A DNA stretch of 64,000 nucleotides from positions 20,373 through 84,372 of the forward strand of contig NZ_JAKRGH010000022.1 in NCBI RefSeq assembly GCF_022347565.1, in the 5' to 3' direction. Position 1 is the stretch's first letter. The number at the start of each line of letters is the position of its first letter. This DNA is from Vibrio sp. Of7-15. Its GTDB lineage: Bacteria > Pseudomonadota > Gammaproteobacteria > Enterobacterales > Vibrionaceae. The translations under genes and the position numbers were made by a program. Below the pieces are notes generated by a model. That model was not told the origin of the DNA. It did no database searches and worked only from the letters and a program-made list of their open reading frames with translations. This document shows, in pieces, positions 37,491 through 49,193 of this stretch.

Positions 37491-37850
37491 GATCGAGAGT
37501 GACTACTATGTAACAGCAGACTCTCCTGTCTGAGTCTGTATCTATAGCAATTAAGACAAGATAGTGAACGTGCTACATAGCCTGCTATGGCATCATGTTC
37601 ACGGTCAGGGCACAAAACATAAGGAATGTGTTGCGTGTCCTACGACTCTTCTAGCCTGTATTTTCTTCTATTTTTCCATTCTCTTTTATACCACTTTTGG
37701 GATAGTTCGCCCATAAATTGCTGTTATTATGAACTGTGTGGCACGTATTATGCCCGTTTTCTTGAGATCCATTGTTCTGGTTTGGTGATAATGATCGAAA
37801 AATGGCGACCACAAGGATCGCCATCATGAAGGTTTATTTGTAAGAAGGGA
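37491..37850. other. Gene-free region with two hairpins
   Basis: An imperfect inverted repeat at 37564-37602 (GTGAACGTG...CATGTTCAC with inner ATAGC/GCTAT) folds into a long stem with a two-base turn and no T-run. The dcuA terminator is at 37802-37824. No gene is seen; the 67-codon plus-strand frame at 37626 looks random. Confidence 0.5.
37798..37824 (-). terminator. Terminator of dcuA
   Basis: On the minus strand ATGGCGA and TCGCCAT pair around nine bases and are followed by TTTTC. It lies 27 bases after the dcuA stop. Confidence 0.7.
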
Positions 37851-39152
37851 TTACAGAATCACACCGCCGATAACAAAACCAAGGGCAACAGAAGTGGTAA
37901 TTGTCACCACGCCAGGAATGAAGAATGGGTGGTTGAACACTAAATTACCGATGCGCGTGGAGCCTGTATCGTCCATTTCTACCGCTGCTAATAAAGTTGG
38001 GTAAGTTGGCAATACAAAAAGGGCACTGACGGCGGCAAAAGACGCCACTGCCGTTAATGGTGCCACCCCAATGGCTAAAGCGGCTGGCATAAGTGCTGTA
38101 GTAGTTGCTCCTTGTGAATACAGCAACATAGAAGCAAAAAACAGGGTGACTGCCAGCATCCATGGATATTGTTCTAAAATGCTGCCTGCAAACTCTTTGA
38201 TTTCACCAATGTGGTTGGATACAAACGTATCACCAAGCCATGCCACACCCAGTACACACACACATGCGCTCATGCCTGACTTGAAGGTGGCTGCACCAGC
38301 AATTTTAGAGGCATCAATTTTTGTGATCATCACAATCGCGGTGGCTGCCGTCAGCATTAATGCCATGATGGCTTGGTTGCGGCCAATGGCAGGTGCTTCA
38401 ATAAAGCCCACCGCTTTACTGATCAAGGTCGCGTAAATCACGACAGCAGCAATGGCTGCACAGAAAATGTAGGTGGCGACTTTGGCTGTTGGCAAGATCT
38501 GGCGCTCTGCTGAGCCTTTCATTTTGATCAGGCCTTTTTCTAAGCGCTCTTGATAAATGGCATCGTCTTTGAGCTCACAACCTAAGAAGTTCGCGACAAA
38601 TGCCCCCACCATACAGGCGATGAACGTGGTTGGAATACACACTGCTAAAAGAGTTAAGTAACCGACGCCAAGTGGTTCTAAAATGCCGGAGAAGAAAACC
38701 ACAGCGGCTGAGATTGGAGACGCTGTAATGGCAATTTGGGAAGCAACGACGGCAATAGAAAGAGGGCGAGATGGGCGAATGCCTTGCTCTTTTGCCACTT
38801 CAGCAATCACTGGCAGGGTTGAAAATGCCGTGTGACCGGTTCCTGCTAATAAGGTCATGAAGTAGGTCACAACTGGAGCATAAAATGTAATGTGTTTTGG
38901 GTTTTTACGTAAGAACTTTTCGGCCAAGTCTACCAGCCAGTCCATGCCGCCTGCCACTTGCATGGCAGCTATCGCGGTGATCACCGACATGATGATCAAA
39001 ATAACGTCTACGGGAATCGTACCTGCGTCTAATCCTAATACCATGGTTAAGGCGATCACACCTGCACCACCTGCAAAACCAATACCAATACCGCCTATGC
39101 GTGCACCTAAATAGATGAACAGTAAGACGACAAGAAGTTCTACTGCAATCAT
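37851..39152 (-). CDS. dcuA: Anaerobic C4-dicarboxylate antiporter DcuA
   Basis: DcuA exchanges fumarate, aspartate, malate and succinate across the inner membrane. The 433-residue protein is hydrophobic throughout and has the Dcu stretches AGTGHTAFSTLPVIAEVAKE and GIRPSRPLSIAVVASQIAIT. It lies downstream of aspA on the same strand, the aspA-dcuA order of enteric bacteria and vibrios. With aspA and frdABCD it supports fumarate respiration. An aspA terminator separates the two, so dcuA may have partly separate expression. Confidence 0.95.
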   Translation of the reverse strand: MIAVELLVVLLFIYLGARIGGIGIGFAGGAGVIALTMVLGLDAGTIPVDVILIIMSVITAIAAMQVAGGMDWLVDLAEKFLRKNPKHITFYAPVVTYFMTLLAGTGHTAFSTLPVIAEVAKEQGIRPSRPLSIAVVASQIAITASPISAAVVFFSGILEPLGVGYLTLLAVCIPTTFIACMVGAFVANFLGCELKDDAIYQERLEKGLIKMKGSAERQILPTAKVATYIFCAAIAAVVIYATLISKAVGFIEAPAIGRNQAIMALMLTAATAIVMITKIDASKIAGAATFKSGMSACVCVLGVAWLGDTFVSNHIGEIKEFAGSILEQYPWMLAVTLFFASMLLYSQGATTTALMPAALAIGVAPLTAVASFAAVSALFVLPTYPTLLAAVEMDDTGSTRIGNLVFNHPFFIPGVVTITTSVALGFVIGGVIL

Positions 39153-39318
39153 AATGATTACTCCTGTCTAAAGATAAAAATAAGCAAACTTATTTGTTCA
39201 TTACAACACGCGGCTTTTCTGTTTGATTTTATAAAATCGATTTTTTGAAAAGTCGAAACCAATGGCGACCATGAAGCAACCACTGCGTATGGCAAAACAA
39301 ATAAGGGGGATCTATAGC

Positions 39319-39348
39319 AAAAAGGGCCCTTATCCTAAGAGCCCTTTT
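39319..39348 (-). terminator. Terminator between aspA and dcuA
   Basis: On the minus strand AAAAGGGCTCTTA and TAAGGGCCCTTTT form a 13-pair stem with a three-base loop, followed by T. It lies 11 bases after the aspA stop. Confidence 0.8.
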
Positions 39349-39358
39349 AAAGTGATGA

Positions 39359-40816
39359 TTAGTTGTAGCGTTTTGCTTTGTACTCTGGGTGCATCAGGTT
39401 TTCAACAGAGAAGATGTCATCTAGCTGCTCTTCTGTTAATAGACCGCGCTCCAGTACCACTTCGCGTACGCTCTTGCCTGTTTCAGCACAAATCTTACCA
39501 ACAATGTCACCTTCGTGGTGGCCAATGAATGGGTTCAGGTAAGTTACGATGCCGATAGAATTAAATACGTGAGCTTCACAAACGTCTTTGTTGACCGTGA
39601 TGCCATCGATGCACTTGTCGCGTAAGTTCACACACGCGTTTTTCAGAATATCGATAGACTCAAACAGTGCTTGGCCGATCACAGGTTCCATTACGTTTAG
39701 CTGTAGCTGGCCCGCTTCTGCTGCGAAAGTAATGGCGGTGTCGTTACCCATGACTTTAAAGCACACTTGGTTTACTACTTCAGGAACCACTGGGTTCACT
39801 TTTGCTGGCATGATGGAAGAGCCCGCTTGTAGCTCAGGTAGGTTTAGCTCATTTAGACCAGCGCGAGGGCCAGAAGAAAGCAGACGAAGATCGTTACAGA
39901 TCTTAGACAGTTTCACTGCGGTACGTTTTAGTGAACCGTGGATCATCACATAAGCACCACAGTCTGAAGTAGCTTCGATAAGATCTTCTGCCGCTACACA
40001 CTCTAGGCCAGTAACCTCTGCTAGGTGTTTTACGGCTAGCTCTTGGTAACCTGTCGCTGCGTTTAAGCCAGTGCCGATAGCGGTTGCACCTAAGTTTACT
40101 TCCAGCAGTAGTTTAGCTGTGTAGTTCAGGTTTTTGATTTCTTCTTTTAGCAAGATAGCCCATGCGTGGAACTCTTGGCCTACCGTCATTGGTACCGCGT
40201 CTTGCAGCTGAGTACGACCCATTTTTAGGATGTTGCGGAATTCTTGATCTTTAAGCTCGAATGCACCTTTTAGGTACTCAATGGCTTCGATCAGCTTAAT
40301 GATGCTGTTATAAACCGCGATGCGGAAGCCTGTAGGGTAAGCACAGTTTGTTGATTGGCTTTTATTTACGTGATCATTTGGGTTAATGATGTCGTATTCG
40401 CCTTTCTCTTTGCCCATTAGCTCTAGTGCAACGTTAGCAATCACTTCGTTTGCATTCATGTTAACGGAAGTGCCCGCACCGCCTTGGAAAACGTCTGATG
40501 GGAATTGATCCATGCACTTGCCTGTTTCTAAGATCAAATCACAGGCTTTAACAATGTACTCGCCCACTTCTGATGGAATCGCACCTAGCTCTTTATTGGC
40601 AAGAGCCGCCGCTTTTTTTGTCATGATCATGCCACGAACGAACTCTGGCACATCAGAAATAGTGACACTAGAAATGTTGAAATTTTCTACGGCGCGAAGA
40701 GTATGAATGCCGTAGTACGCTTCTGCTGGAACGTGGCGTTGACCAAGAAGATCTTCTTCAATGCGAGTAGCCATGTTTTTTGTCGTGTTATTTTCAAGAT
40801 CAATCATCTGAGTCAT
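39359..40816 (-). CDS. aspA: Aspartate ammonia-lyase
   Basis: AspA converts L-aspartate reversibly to fumarate and ammonia. It belongs to the fumarase/aspartase superfamily: the signature [15 protein letters not shown] is near residue 330, and the N-terminal domain contains [20 protein letters not shown]. The ATG at 40816 has AAGGG 8 bases upstream, giving 485 residues. The ATG at 40774 ([11 protein letters not shown]) matches other family starts but has no ribosome site. In E. coli aspA is under CRP and FNR control; a CRP-like site is seen at 41016-41031. Confidence 0.96.
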   Translation of the reverse strand: MTQMIDLENNTTKNMATRIEEDLLGQRHVPAEAYYGIHTLRAVENFNISSVTISDVPEFVRGMIMTKKAAALANKELGAIPSEVGEYIVKACDLILETGKCMDQFPSDVFQGGAGTSVNMNANEVIANVALELMGKEKGEYDIINPNDHVNKSQSTNCAYPTGFRIAVYNSIIKLIEAIEYLKGAFELKDQEFRNILKMGRTQLQDAVPMTVGQEFHAWAILLKEEIKNLNYTAKLLLEVNLGATAIGTGLNAATGYQELAVKHLAEVTGLECVAAEDLIEATSDCGAYVMIHGSLKRTAVKLSKICNDLRLLSSGPRAGLNELNLPELQAGSSIMPAKVNPVVPEVVNQVCFKVMGNDTAITFAAEAGQLQLNVMEPVIGQALFESIDILKNACVNLRDKCIDGITVNKDVCEAHVFNSIGIVTYLNPFIGHHEGDIVGKICAETGKSVREVVLERGLLTEEQLDDIFSVENLMHPEYKAKRYN

Positions 40817-41268
40817 AGGGGGAACCCTTAGTGGTATCTGCTAAAAAAATTCAATGCGCTTAGCCACTTCTGCATTTTAGAATCCATTCGTCAGAATATT
40901 TGGCTGATGATCGTACCTGATACCTGTGTTTCTGAACGCAATCATACTCCCCTTTAGAGGTAAAAAAACCACTCTGATCACCTTTTTTGTCTGTATAAAT
41001 ATATTTGCACTAAAGTGTGACTCCCTTCTCAAATGCTGTTAATGGATTAGATATAGAAAAGTAAGATCTATATTAGATTGTATGCATTTGTGAATAAGGT
41101 GTTTTTTCTCTGCATTAACTGACACAAAAAGATATATTCGGCATCAAAATGATTGTGATTGGTTAAGGATGCCCCAATGTATAGAGAGTCGGTTGAGTTG
41201 CATTCAGTGTTTATTTTGTTTACCCCTGTTAGACTGATGTTATTCACACTAAGTAAAGAGAGGCGTTT
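40817..41268. other. aspA-fxsA divergent intergenic region
   Basis: This 450-base gap between divergent genes contains a CRP-like site at 41016-41031 and AT-rich promoter-like DNA. No gene is seen. No clear FNR box was found by eye. Confidence 0.5.
41016..41031. promoter_or_regulatory. CRP-like site upstream of aspA
   Basis: TGTGACTCCCTTCTCA matches TGTGA-N6-TCACA with one mismatch in the right arm, flanked by AA and A-rich DNA. It is about 200 bases before the aspA start. CRP control of aspA is known in E. coli; here it is inferred. Confidence 0.4.
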
Positions 41269-41805
41269 GTGTTTCCAGTTCTGTTGTTGATGTTTATTGT
41301 TGTACCGATTATTGAAATTGCCTTATTTGTGCAAGTCGGTGGCTTTTTAGGTTTATGGCCTACGATTGGTCTTGTGCTGATCACTGCGTTTATCGGTGCA
41401 TCAATGGTACGCAGTCAAGGGCTACAAACACTGATGTCTGTGCAGTCTCGTCTGCAACAAGGGGAGCTACCTGCTCAACAAATCGTTGAAGGTGTGATGT
41501 TGGCTGTGTCGGGTGTGTTGCTGTTAACCCCAGGATTTATGACCGATGCATTAGGCATGTTGGTCTTGTTACCAGCCCCACGTGCTGCGCTAGCTAAGCA
41601 AATCATGAGCAAAGTCAAAGTGCAGGGCATGGGCGGAAATGCCTTTGGGGCAGGCTTTGGTGGTCATCACCAACAGCAAGGGCCATTTGGCCAAGACCCA
41701 TTCCAGCGTCATCATGATCAGCAGCAAGGTGGCGATGTGTTTGACGGTGAGTTTGAGCGTAAAGATAACGACGACAAACCCGATAATCAAAACCGCTTGA
41801 ATTAA
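41269..41805 (+). CDS. fxsA: FxsA-family membrane protein
   Basis: FxsA was identified in E. coli as a protein whose overproduction relieves F-exclusion of phage T7. It is an inner-membrane protein of unclear function. Here residues 1-110 are hydrophobic, starting FPVLLLMFIVVPIIEIALFV, with LVLITAFIGASMVRSQGLQT and LLLTPGFMTDALGML typical of the family. The last 60 residues are a His/Gln/Gly-rich cytosolic tail. The start is GTG at 41269 with GAGAGG five bases upstream. It lies upstream of groESL as in other gammaproteobacteria, but a convergent MATE gene intervenes. Confidence 0.9.
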   Translation: MFPVLLLMFIVVPIIEIALFVQVGGFLGLWPTIGLVLITAFIGASMVRSQGLQTLMSVQSRLQQGELPAQQIVEGVMLAVSGVLLLTPGFMTDALGMLVLLPAPRAALAKQIMSKVKVQGMGGNAFGAGFGGHHQQQGPFGQDPFQRHHDQQQGGDVFDGEFERKDNDDKPDNQNRLN

Positions 41806-41816
41806 GCGAAGAATAC

Positions 41817-41857
41817 AAAAAAGCGCTTCATGGTGAATAACTGTGAAGCGCTTTTTT
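41817..41857. terminator. Bidirectional terminator between fxsA and the MATE gene
   Basis: AAAAAAGCGCTTCA and TGAAGCGCTTTTTT pair perfectly over 14 bases with a 13-base loop. Confidence 0.9.
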
Positions 41858-41899
41858 ACTTTTTAGCTGTGTATTTTTGGGGCAGTGTCTTTTTGAACA

Positions 41900-43240
41900 C
41901 TACTCTGGTTGCAGGTGTTGTTTTCGAATTTTTAATGCGTATAAATAAGCAAAAATGCCGCCCGCAATATTACCTACCGCAATCCCAATAAATAGCCCTT
42001 CAACGCCATCGAGTAGGCTTCCTAACCACGCCGCTGGTAATAAGAATACAAATAAGCGCATGAAGCTCCACTGAAAGGCTTTGATTGGCAAATGCATGGC
42101 ATTAAGGCTACTGACCAATACCATCACAACACCCTGAAACCCATAGCTAACTGGTACTACTAATAAGTAATGCCATAAGCCATCTCGTACAGCTTGGTCT
42201 TGGCTAAACACGGCAGACAGTGGAATGCTTACCGGTACCATCATAATAAAGATGAAAAACTGGAACAAAATGGCAAAACGCATGGATAAAAACATGGCAC
42301 TGGCTGCTCGTTGTGTGGATTGAGCGCCTAAGTTTTGTGCCATGAACGGGGTGAGTGCGGATGTGAGTGCCATCATTACAATCAGCATTAAGGACTCGAT
42401 GCGTTGTGCAGCACCGTAAGCCGCCACCGCCGCAGTCCCTTGGCTGGCTAGCATCATCATTAAAATAGCGCCAGACAAGGGGTTCAGTGCATTGGAAAAA
42501 GCAGCGGGTGTGCCAATGCGCAGTATTTGTTGCCAATCGGCCAGTAAGGTGGGGAAGTGGGGCAAAGCCAGCATTTTTTCACGTTTGATTAATACCCATA
42601 AAGATCCACACAGAGCACCCGCCCAACTGATCCCGCTGGCAATGGCCGCACCTTGGATACCAAGCTCAGGAAAAGGGCCGTAACCAAAAATCAGCAGTGG
42701 ATCGAGAATGCCATTAATCAATCCCGCCAACATCATGATCTTGGCGGGGGTCTTGGTGTCGCCTGTTGCACGGATGGCACTGTTGCCAGCCATGGGGATC
42801 ACCAGCAGCGGGATCGCCACATACCAAATGTTCATGTATTGGTGGATCAGGGGTAACAATTCCTCTTCTGCGCCTAGTAATTGAAACAGTGGATCGATGG
42901 TAAAGAGTCCAATAATAGAGGCGGCAGCAACAAGCAGTACCGTTAGTGATAAACCATGGCTAGTAAAGTGGGCGGCTTGCTGATTATCACCTTGGCCCAG
43001 CAAACGACCAATGCTGGTGGAAATGCCCATGCCCATGCCCATGGTGATGCAATTGACGGCAAACGTGACCGGAAAAGTAAAGCTGACAGCAGCGAGCGCT
43101 TGTGTTCCAAGTAATGAAATAAAGAAAGTGTCGACGAGATTAAACATCAAGATAGCGACCATACCAAACGTCATTGGGATCGTTAGTCGACGTAATACAT
43201 CAGGGATCGGATCGGTTAACAAACCGTGTTTATCTTGCAT
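41900..43240 (-). CDS. MATE-family multidrug efflux transporter
   Basis: A 446-residue 12-helix protein of the MATE family. Each half begins with a MatE-type stretch: PMTFGMVAILMFNLVDTFFI near residue 22 and RIGTPAAFSNALNPLSGAIL near residue 240. MATE pumps export cationic drugs in exchange for sodium or protons. Vibrios carry several such paralogues, and the substrate of this one cannot be named. It is single, convergent with fxsA, and divergent from groES. Confidence 0.9.
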   Translation of the reverse strand: MQDKHGLLTDPIPDVLRRLTIPMTFGMVAILMFNLVDTFFISLLGTQALAAVSFTFPVTFAVNCITMGMGMGISTSIGRLLGQGDNQQAAHFTSHGLSLTVLLVAAASIIGLFTIDPLFQLLGAEEELLPLIHQYMNIWYVAIPLLVIPMAGNSAIRATGDTKTPAKIMMLAGLINGILDPLLIFGYGPFPELGIQGAAIASGISWAGALCGSLWVLIKREKMLALPHFPTLLADWQQILRIGTPAAFSNALNPLSGAILMMMLASQGTAAVAAYGAAQRIESLMLIVMMALTSALTPFMAQNLGAQSTQRAASAMFLSMRFAILFQFFIFIMMVPVSIPLSAVFSQDQAVRDGLWHYLLVVPVSYGFQGVVMVLVSSLNAMHLPIKAFQWSFMRLFVFLLPAAWLGSLLDGVEGLFIGIAVGNIAGGIFAYLYALKIRKQHLQPE

Positions 43241-43374
43241 ATGTGCCTTACGTATTGGGAATTTTTATTATGTTTTGGCCACTGTGGGTGATTGGATTAT
43301 TTAGGAATCGCCTCTTAGTTTCGGTCAGATTGTGACCCAGTTTAAAAAAAATCACAAAAAAGTGTTCCGCTAAC

Positions 43375-43403
43375 CTTGGGATCGGTCATTCTTAACCCCA
43401 CGT
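43375..43403 (+). promoter_or_regulatory. Heat-shock (sigma-32) promoter of groESL
   Basis: CTTGGGA and CCCCACGT, spaced 14 bases, match the RpoH consensus CTTGAAA and CCCCATNT. It lies 78 bases before the groES start, as expected for groESL. Confidence 0.8.
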
Positions 43404-43480
43404 TTATTGACACACGCTGAGAGGAAAAGCTCCTCTTAACACCGAATTTTTATGGAAAAAATACTATCAGGAGACGACCG

Positions 43481-43771
43481 ATGAACATTCGTCCTTTACA
43501 TGACCGAGTTATCGTTGAGCGCCAAGAAGTTGAATCAAAATCTGCTGGTGGCATCGTGCTAACTGGTTCTGCTGCTGAAAAATCAACACGCGGCACTATT
43601 CTAGCTGTTGGCAACGGCCGCATTCTAGAAAATGGTTCTGTACAACCTTTGGACGTTAAAGTTGGTGATACGGTTATCTTTGCAGAAGGCTACGGCACTA
43701 AATCTGAAAAGATCGACGGTAAAGAAGTCCTGATCATGTCTGAAAATGACATCATGGCAATCGTTGAATAA
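43481..43771 (+). CDS. groES: Co-chaperonin GroES
   Basis: GroES caps the GroEL ring with ATP during protein folding. The 96-residue sequence starts [20 protein letters not shown], includes the mobile loop [19 protein letters not shown], and ends [12 protein letters not shown], all family hallmarks. It is first in groESL, 43 bases before groEL, behind a sigma-32 promoter. CAGGAG lies upstream of the ATG. Confidence 0.99.
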   Translation: MNIRPLHDRVIVERQEVESKSAGGIVLTGSAAEKSTRGTILAVGNGRILENGSVQPLDVKVGDTVIFAEGYGTKSEKIDGKEVLIMSENDIMAIVE

Positions 43772-43811
43772 TTCACTTCAATTTTAAAATTAAGAATTAA
43801 GAAAGGAATAA

Positions 43812-45464
<1,653 letters not shown>

Positions 45465-45526
45465 TCATCCGTTGAGCCTTGCTCATCGCACATATTGGTT
45501 AGCCAGTTAGGTTAATCATTAGAAAA

Positions 45527-45557
45527 AAGCTCGTAGCTTCGGTTGCGGGCTTTTTTT
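45527..45557 (+). terminator. Terminator of groESL
   Basis: AAGCTCGTAGC pairs with GTTGCGGGCTT around a TTCG tetraloop, followed by a run of T. Confidence 0.85.
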
Positions 45558-45676
45558 GCTCTTAGAGGAATACACAGTTTAAAAAATGAGAAAGGAGCTC
45601 GTGCTAATGCACAGGCAAAAGTGTATTGGTTAAGTATTATGGTAGTAGCATTGAAGGGCCGCAATTAGCCCTTTTT

Positions 45677-46699
45677 CTATTCAAGGTGCAGATCAAGTGG
45701 CGTTTTACTGCTGCGGCCACCAATTTCCCGGGTTAAGGTTGGCACCAAATATCCAGACACATTAGCGATAAGTTCGGCCATTAGGCTACGAGCTTGAGTG
45801 TCTGACACATAAAAATGCGCCGCGCCTTGTACTTTATCGAGTACGTGTAAGTAATAAGGTAAAATACCTGCATCAAAGAGCGATTCGCTGAGGTTAATTA
45901 ATGCCTTAGCGGTATCATTGACGTCTTTTAGTAGCACACTCTGGTTTAATAGGGTTACGTTTGCTTGTTTTAGCCGCTGCATGGCGTGTTTGAAATCGGT
46001 ATTAATTTCATTGGCATGATTCACATGGGTGATCATGATGGTTTGTAATCGACTCTTGTGTAAGAGCTGGCACAGCTCCTCGGTGATTCGGTTTGGGATC
46101 ACCACGGGCAGTCGGCTGTGAATGCGTAGCCTTTTGATATGAGGGATTTGTTCAATTTCTTGAATTAACCACGCTAATTCCTGATCTTTGGCCATCAGAG
46201 GATCCCCTCCGGATAAGATCACTTCATTTAATTCATCATGTTGAGCGATGTAATCAAGCGCTTGTTGCCAAGTTTGTTTATTGCCTTTGTTGTCTTGATA
46301 AGGGAAGTGGCGACGGAAGCAGTAACGACAGTTAACGGCACATCCTCCCTTTAGAATCATTAATACGCGGTTACGGTACTTATGCAGTAAGCCTGGAACA
46401 TCGTTATCTTGCTCGTCCAGTGGATCGGTCGAATAGCCTTCTTTTACCTCAAATTCTGCTTCCAGTGGCAGCACCTGGCGTAAGAGTGGATCATTAGGGT
46501 TGCTAATTTCCATACGTTCAACAAAGCTTGTAGGTACGCGTAGTGCAAATAACTTTCGGGCAGCGAGCCCTTTTTCCCATGGGGCTGGGTCAATATCCAC
46601 TGCTTGCAGTAATTGGTAAGGGTCTGAGATCGCATTCGCTAGCTCTTTCAGCCAGTTTTGCTCAACAGAAGCAGCATTTCGGGTTATTATGTGCGACAT
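45677..46699 (-). CDS. epmB: EF-P (R)-beta-lysine 2,3-aminomutase EpmB
   Basis: EpmB isomerises alpha-lysine to (R)-beta-lysine, which EpmA attaches to EF-P. It is a radical-SAM/PLP enzyme of the lysine 2,3-aminomutase type. The cluster cysteines are in GGCAVNCRYCFRRHFPY near residue 115, and VILSGGDPLMAKD follows. The 340-residue length fits EpmB, which is shorter than the catabolic aminomutase because it lacks the long C-terminus. It is divergent from efp with 32 bases between, so the two promoters overlap. EpmA is encoded 8 kb away at 54623. Confidence 0.96.
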   Translation of the reverse strand: MSHIITRNAASVEQNWLKELANAISDPYQLLQAVDIDPAPWEKGLAARKLFALRVPTSFVERMEISNPNDPLLRQVLPLEAEFEVKEGYSTDPLDEQDNDVPGLLHKYRNRVLMILKGGCAVNCRYCFRRHFPYQDNKGNKQTWQQALDYIAQHDELNEVILSGGDPLMAKDQELAWLIQEIEQIPHIKRLRIHSRLPVVIPNRITEELCQLLHKSRLQTIMITHVNHANEINTDFKHAMQRLKQANVTLLNQSVLLKDVNDTAKALINLSESLFDAGILPYYLHVLDKVQGAAHFYVSDTQARSLMAELIANVSGYLVPTLTREIGGRSSKTPLDLHLE

Positions 46700-46731
46700 T
46701 ACTTACAACTCAAAGATGTTAAGAGGAAACC

Positions 46732-47298
46732 ATGGCGTCTGTTAGTACCAATGAATTCAAAGGCGGTTTAAAGTTCATGCTTGATAACGAGCCTTGCTCA
46801 ATTATCGAAAATGAATACGTTAAGCCAGGTAAAGGTCAAGCATTTAACCGCGTTAAACTGCGTAAACTACTTTCAGGTAAAGTTCTTGAGAAGACATTTA
46901 AGTCTGGTGAAACGGTAGAACTTGCTGACGTAGTTGATGTTGAGCTTGATTACCTTTACAACGACGGTGAATTCTTCCACTTTATGGACAACGTGACGTT
47001 TGAACAAATCGCTGCAGAAGCTAAAGCGGTTGGTGATACGGCGAAGTGGTTAGTTGAAAACGACACTTGCACACTGACACTGTGGAATGATAACCCAATT
47101 ACGGTAACTCCACCTAACTTTGTTGAGTTAGAAGTCACTGAGACAGATCCTGGCCTAAAAGGCGATACTCAAGGCACTGGTGGTAAGCCAGCAACACTAG
47201 CAACAGGTGCTGTTGTTCGTGTTCCTCTGTTCATCGCTATTGGCGAAGTGATCAAAGTAGATACACGTTCAGGCGAATACGTAGGTCGTGTAAAATAG
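46732..47298 (+). CDS. efp: Translation elongation factor P
   Basis: EF-P relieves ribosome stalling at polyproline runs. The 188-residue protein has three beta-barrel domains. The modified lysine is in the loop [14 protein letters not shown], equivalent to Lys34 of E. coli, and fits beta-lysylation by EpmA/EpmB, both encoded in this window. It ends [10 protein letters not shown] as in the family. GAGG precedes the ATG. Confidence 0.98.
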   Translation: MASVSTNEFKGGLKFMLDNEPCSIIENEYVKPGKGQAFNRVKLRKLLSGKVLEKTFKSGETVELADVVDVELDYLYNDGEFFHFMDNVTFEQIAAEAKAVGDTAKWLVENDTCTLTLWNDNPITVTPPNFVELEVTETDPGLKGDTQGTGGKPATLATGAVVRVPLFIAIGEVIKVDTRSGEYVGRVK

Positions 47299-47321
47299 TA
47301 CAGTGTGTCACGTTGTAGAAG

Positions 47322-47347
47322 AAAGGGTCGCATTGGCGGCCTTTTTT
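47322..47347 (+). terminator. Terminator of efp
   Basis: AAGGGTCGC and GCGGCCTTT pair (two wobbles) around ATTG and are followed by a T-run, 24 bases after efp. Confidence 0.75.
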
Positions 47348-47389
47348 ATTGCCCGTTGCTTGGTATTTTTTCCTTCTGATATTTCCCAT

Positions 47390-48184
47390 CTAATTTAAAT
47401 TAAAAGTGTTTTTGTATTGCTCTGGTGTTTGGCCTGCGTATTTTTTAAACATTGAAATGAATGGGCTGGTTTGGTTGTAGCCTAAAGTCAGTGCCACTTC
47501 TTTTACGGAGTTTCCTTTGCGTAGCAACTCCATCGAGTATAAATAGCGCATTCTTAATCGCCACTCAGTAAAGCTCATGCCTAATTCTGCTTGGCAATGC
47601 CTAGCGAGGGTGCGCTTGGTGGTGTGCCTTGACTGTGCCCAGTCTGCTAGTGTTGATTGGTTGGTAGGATCGTTTTCTATCGTTGCCAAAATAGGTGCAA
47701 GGTGCTTGCTGGATGACGTGGGGAGAAAATGAGGCTCCGGTTGTTGTGCTGCTAATTGATCCAGTAATACTTGCACTAAACGTTTGTCTTGTTCGTTATG
47801 AGCGACGTTAATGTTGCGCTGGCGGAAGTCATCAATAATGGCAGAAACGATGGGGGTGATTTTTATCAAGCTGGTTCTGCTGGGTAACCCCTGCGTGTAT
47901 TGGTCCGCAATATTTAAAGAGCAATAATCCAGAGGTTTTCGGTTATAGCTGCAATGGCGTACTTCGGTTGGTACCCATATCGCAAGGTGTGGTGGAGCCA
48001 GAAAACGCTCTCCTTGTGCTTCCAGTTCTAAAATGCCGCCACTGATAATTTGAATTTGTCCCCATGGGTGGCTGTGCTCTCGTGTTTCTGTATTAGAAAG
48101 AAAGGCATCAAAGTTCATGAAGACATCAGAAGGTGCTTGGGTGATGGAAAGGGAAGGATGAAGGTTTCTTTTGGCTTTTGGCAT
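47390..48184 (-). CDS. AraC-family transcriptional regulator
   Basis: A cupin-like N-terminal sensing domain (EHSHPWGQIQIISGGILELE, then FLAPPHLAIWVPTEVRH) is followed by a two-HTH AraC domain (LADWAQSRHTTKRTLARHCQ and VKEVALTLGYNQTSPFISMF). Length 264 residues suits the group of regulators with AraC-type cupin. It is divergent from an EamA-family permease gene with 97 bases between, a common regulator-transporter arrangement, so it probably controls that gene. The inducer is unknown. Confidence 0.88.
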   Translation of the reverse strand: MPKAKRNLHPSLSITQAPSDVFMNFDAFLSNTETREHSHPWGQIQIISGGILELEAQGERFLAPPHLAIWVPTEVRHCSYNRKPLDYCSLNIADQYTQGLPSRTSLIKITPIVSAIIDDFRQRNINVAHNEQDKRLVQVLLDQLAAQQPEPHFLPTSSSKHLAPILATIENDPTNQSTLADWAQSRHTTKRTLARHCQAELGMSFTEWRLRMRYLYSMELLRKGNSVKEVALTLGYNQTSPFISMFKKYAGQTPEQYKNTFNLN

Positions 48185-48281
48185 TTTTGTCTTTTTATCG
48201 CGTACGCTGTCTTTCTAAGAATACATGTAACTATAAAGACCTGTCAGACTAGGCGCATTCTTTTTCTAAGATGAGATCCGT

Positions 48282-49184
48282 ATGATCTATCTATTTCCTT
48301 TTATTGCCGTTTTTATCTGGAGCGTTAACTCGTTGGTCAATAAGTTGGCTTCTGCTGTAATAGAGCCAAGCGCCATGAGTTTTTACCGTTGGTTTTTTGC
48401 CATGTTGTTGTTAACTCCGTTCTGTCTACCAACGGTGATACGCCAATGGCATACCGTTAAACCCTATTTATCGAAATTGGCGTTTTTGGCGCTACTGGGC
48501 ATGGTGTTAAACCAGTCTTTGGGCTATTACGCGGGCATGACAACCACGGCGTCGAACATGTCGTTGATCACCTCGTTAGTGCCTTTAATCAGTGTCTTTT
48601 TGAGTGTGCCTCTGCTGGGAAATAAAATCTCAGCATTGAGTGTGGTGGGGGGCGTGATTTCACTCGCGGGGTTAACCTTTATGTTGGGTGAAGGGGATGT
48701 GGTTTTCTTTTTTCATCAAGATATTACCCCTGGAGATGGCTTGATGGTGCTCTCTGCAGTGGTGTATGCCGCTTATTGTGTGTTGCTCAAGCGTTGGAAA
48801 ATGCCCCTGAATAATTGGACGGTTATTTATGTACAAGGCCTATTTGCAGTGGGGATGCTGACGCCATTGTGGTTAAGTAGCGACGTATTATTGCCGACTC
48901 AAGGTTCGTTGCCATTAATCGCCTATGCATCGATTGCGGCCTCCATTATCGCCCCTTTAGTTTGGGTGAAAGCCATTGAAAAAATTGGTGCTGAATCCAG
49001 TGCGATGTTCATGAACTTAATTCCGGTGAGCACTGTGACGCTTGCGGCAAATTTATTGGGCGAAACCCTTTATAACTACCATTTTATTGGTGGTGTAATG
49101 GTGGTATCGGGTGTCATTCTTTCACAAATAAAAACGCGAAAAGGTGTGATGAAGCAGCCTGATAGTAAGCAATTACCGCAATAA
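48282..49184 (+). CDS. EamA/DMT-family permease
   Basis: A 300-residue inner-membrane protein with ten hydrophobic segments in two EamA repeats, beginning FPFIAVFIWSVNSLVNKLAS and, in the second half, LMVLSAVVYAAYCVLLKRW. The family exports or imports small metabolites. It is divergent from the AraC regulator, which probably controls it. Substrate unknown. It is distinct from the second EamA-type gene at 55822. Confidence 0.88.
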   Translation: MIYLFPFIAVFIWSVNSLVNKLASAVIEPSAMSFYRWFFAMLLLTPFCLPTVIRQWHTVKPYLSKLAFLALLGMVLNQSLGYYAGMTTTASNMSLITSLVPLISVFLSVPLLGNKISALSVVGGVISLAGLTFMLGEGDVVFFFHQDITPGDGLMVLSAVVYAAYCVLLKRWKMPLNNWTVIYVQGLFAVGMLTPLWLSSDVLLPTQGSLPLIAYASIAASIIAPLVWVKAIEKIGAESSAMFMNLIPVSTVTLAANLLGETLYNYHFIGGVMVVSGVILSQIKTRKGVMKQPDSKQLPQ

Positions 49185-49193
49185 TATTGTTGG

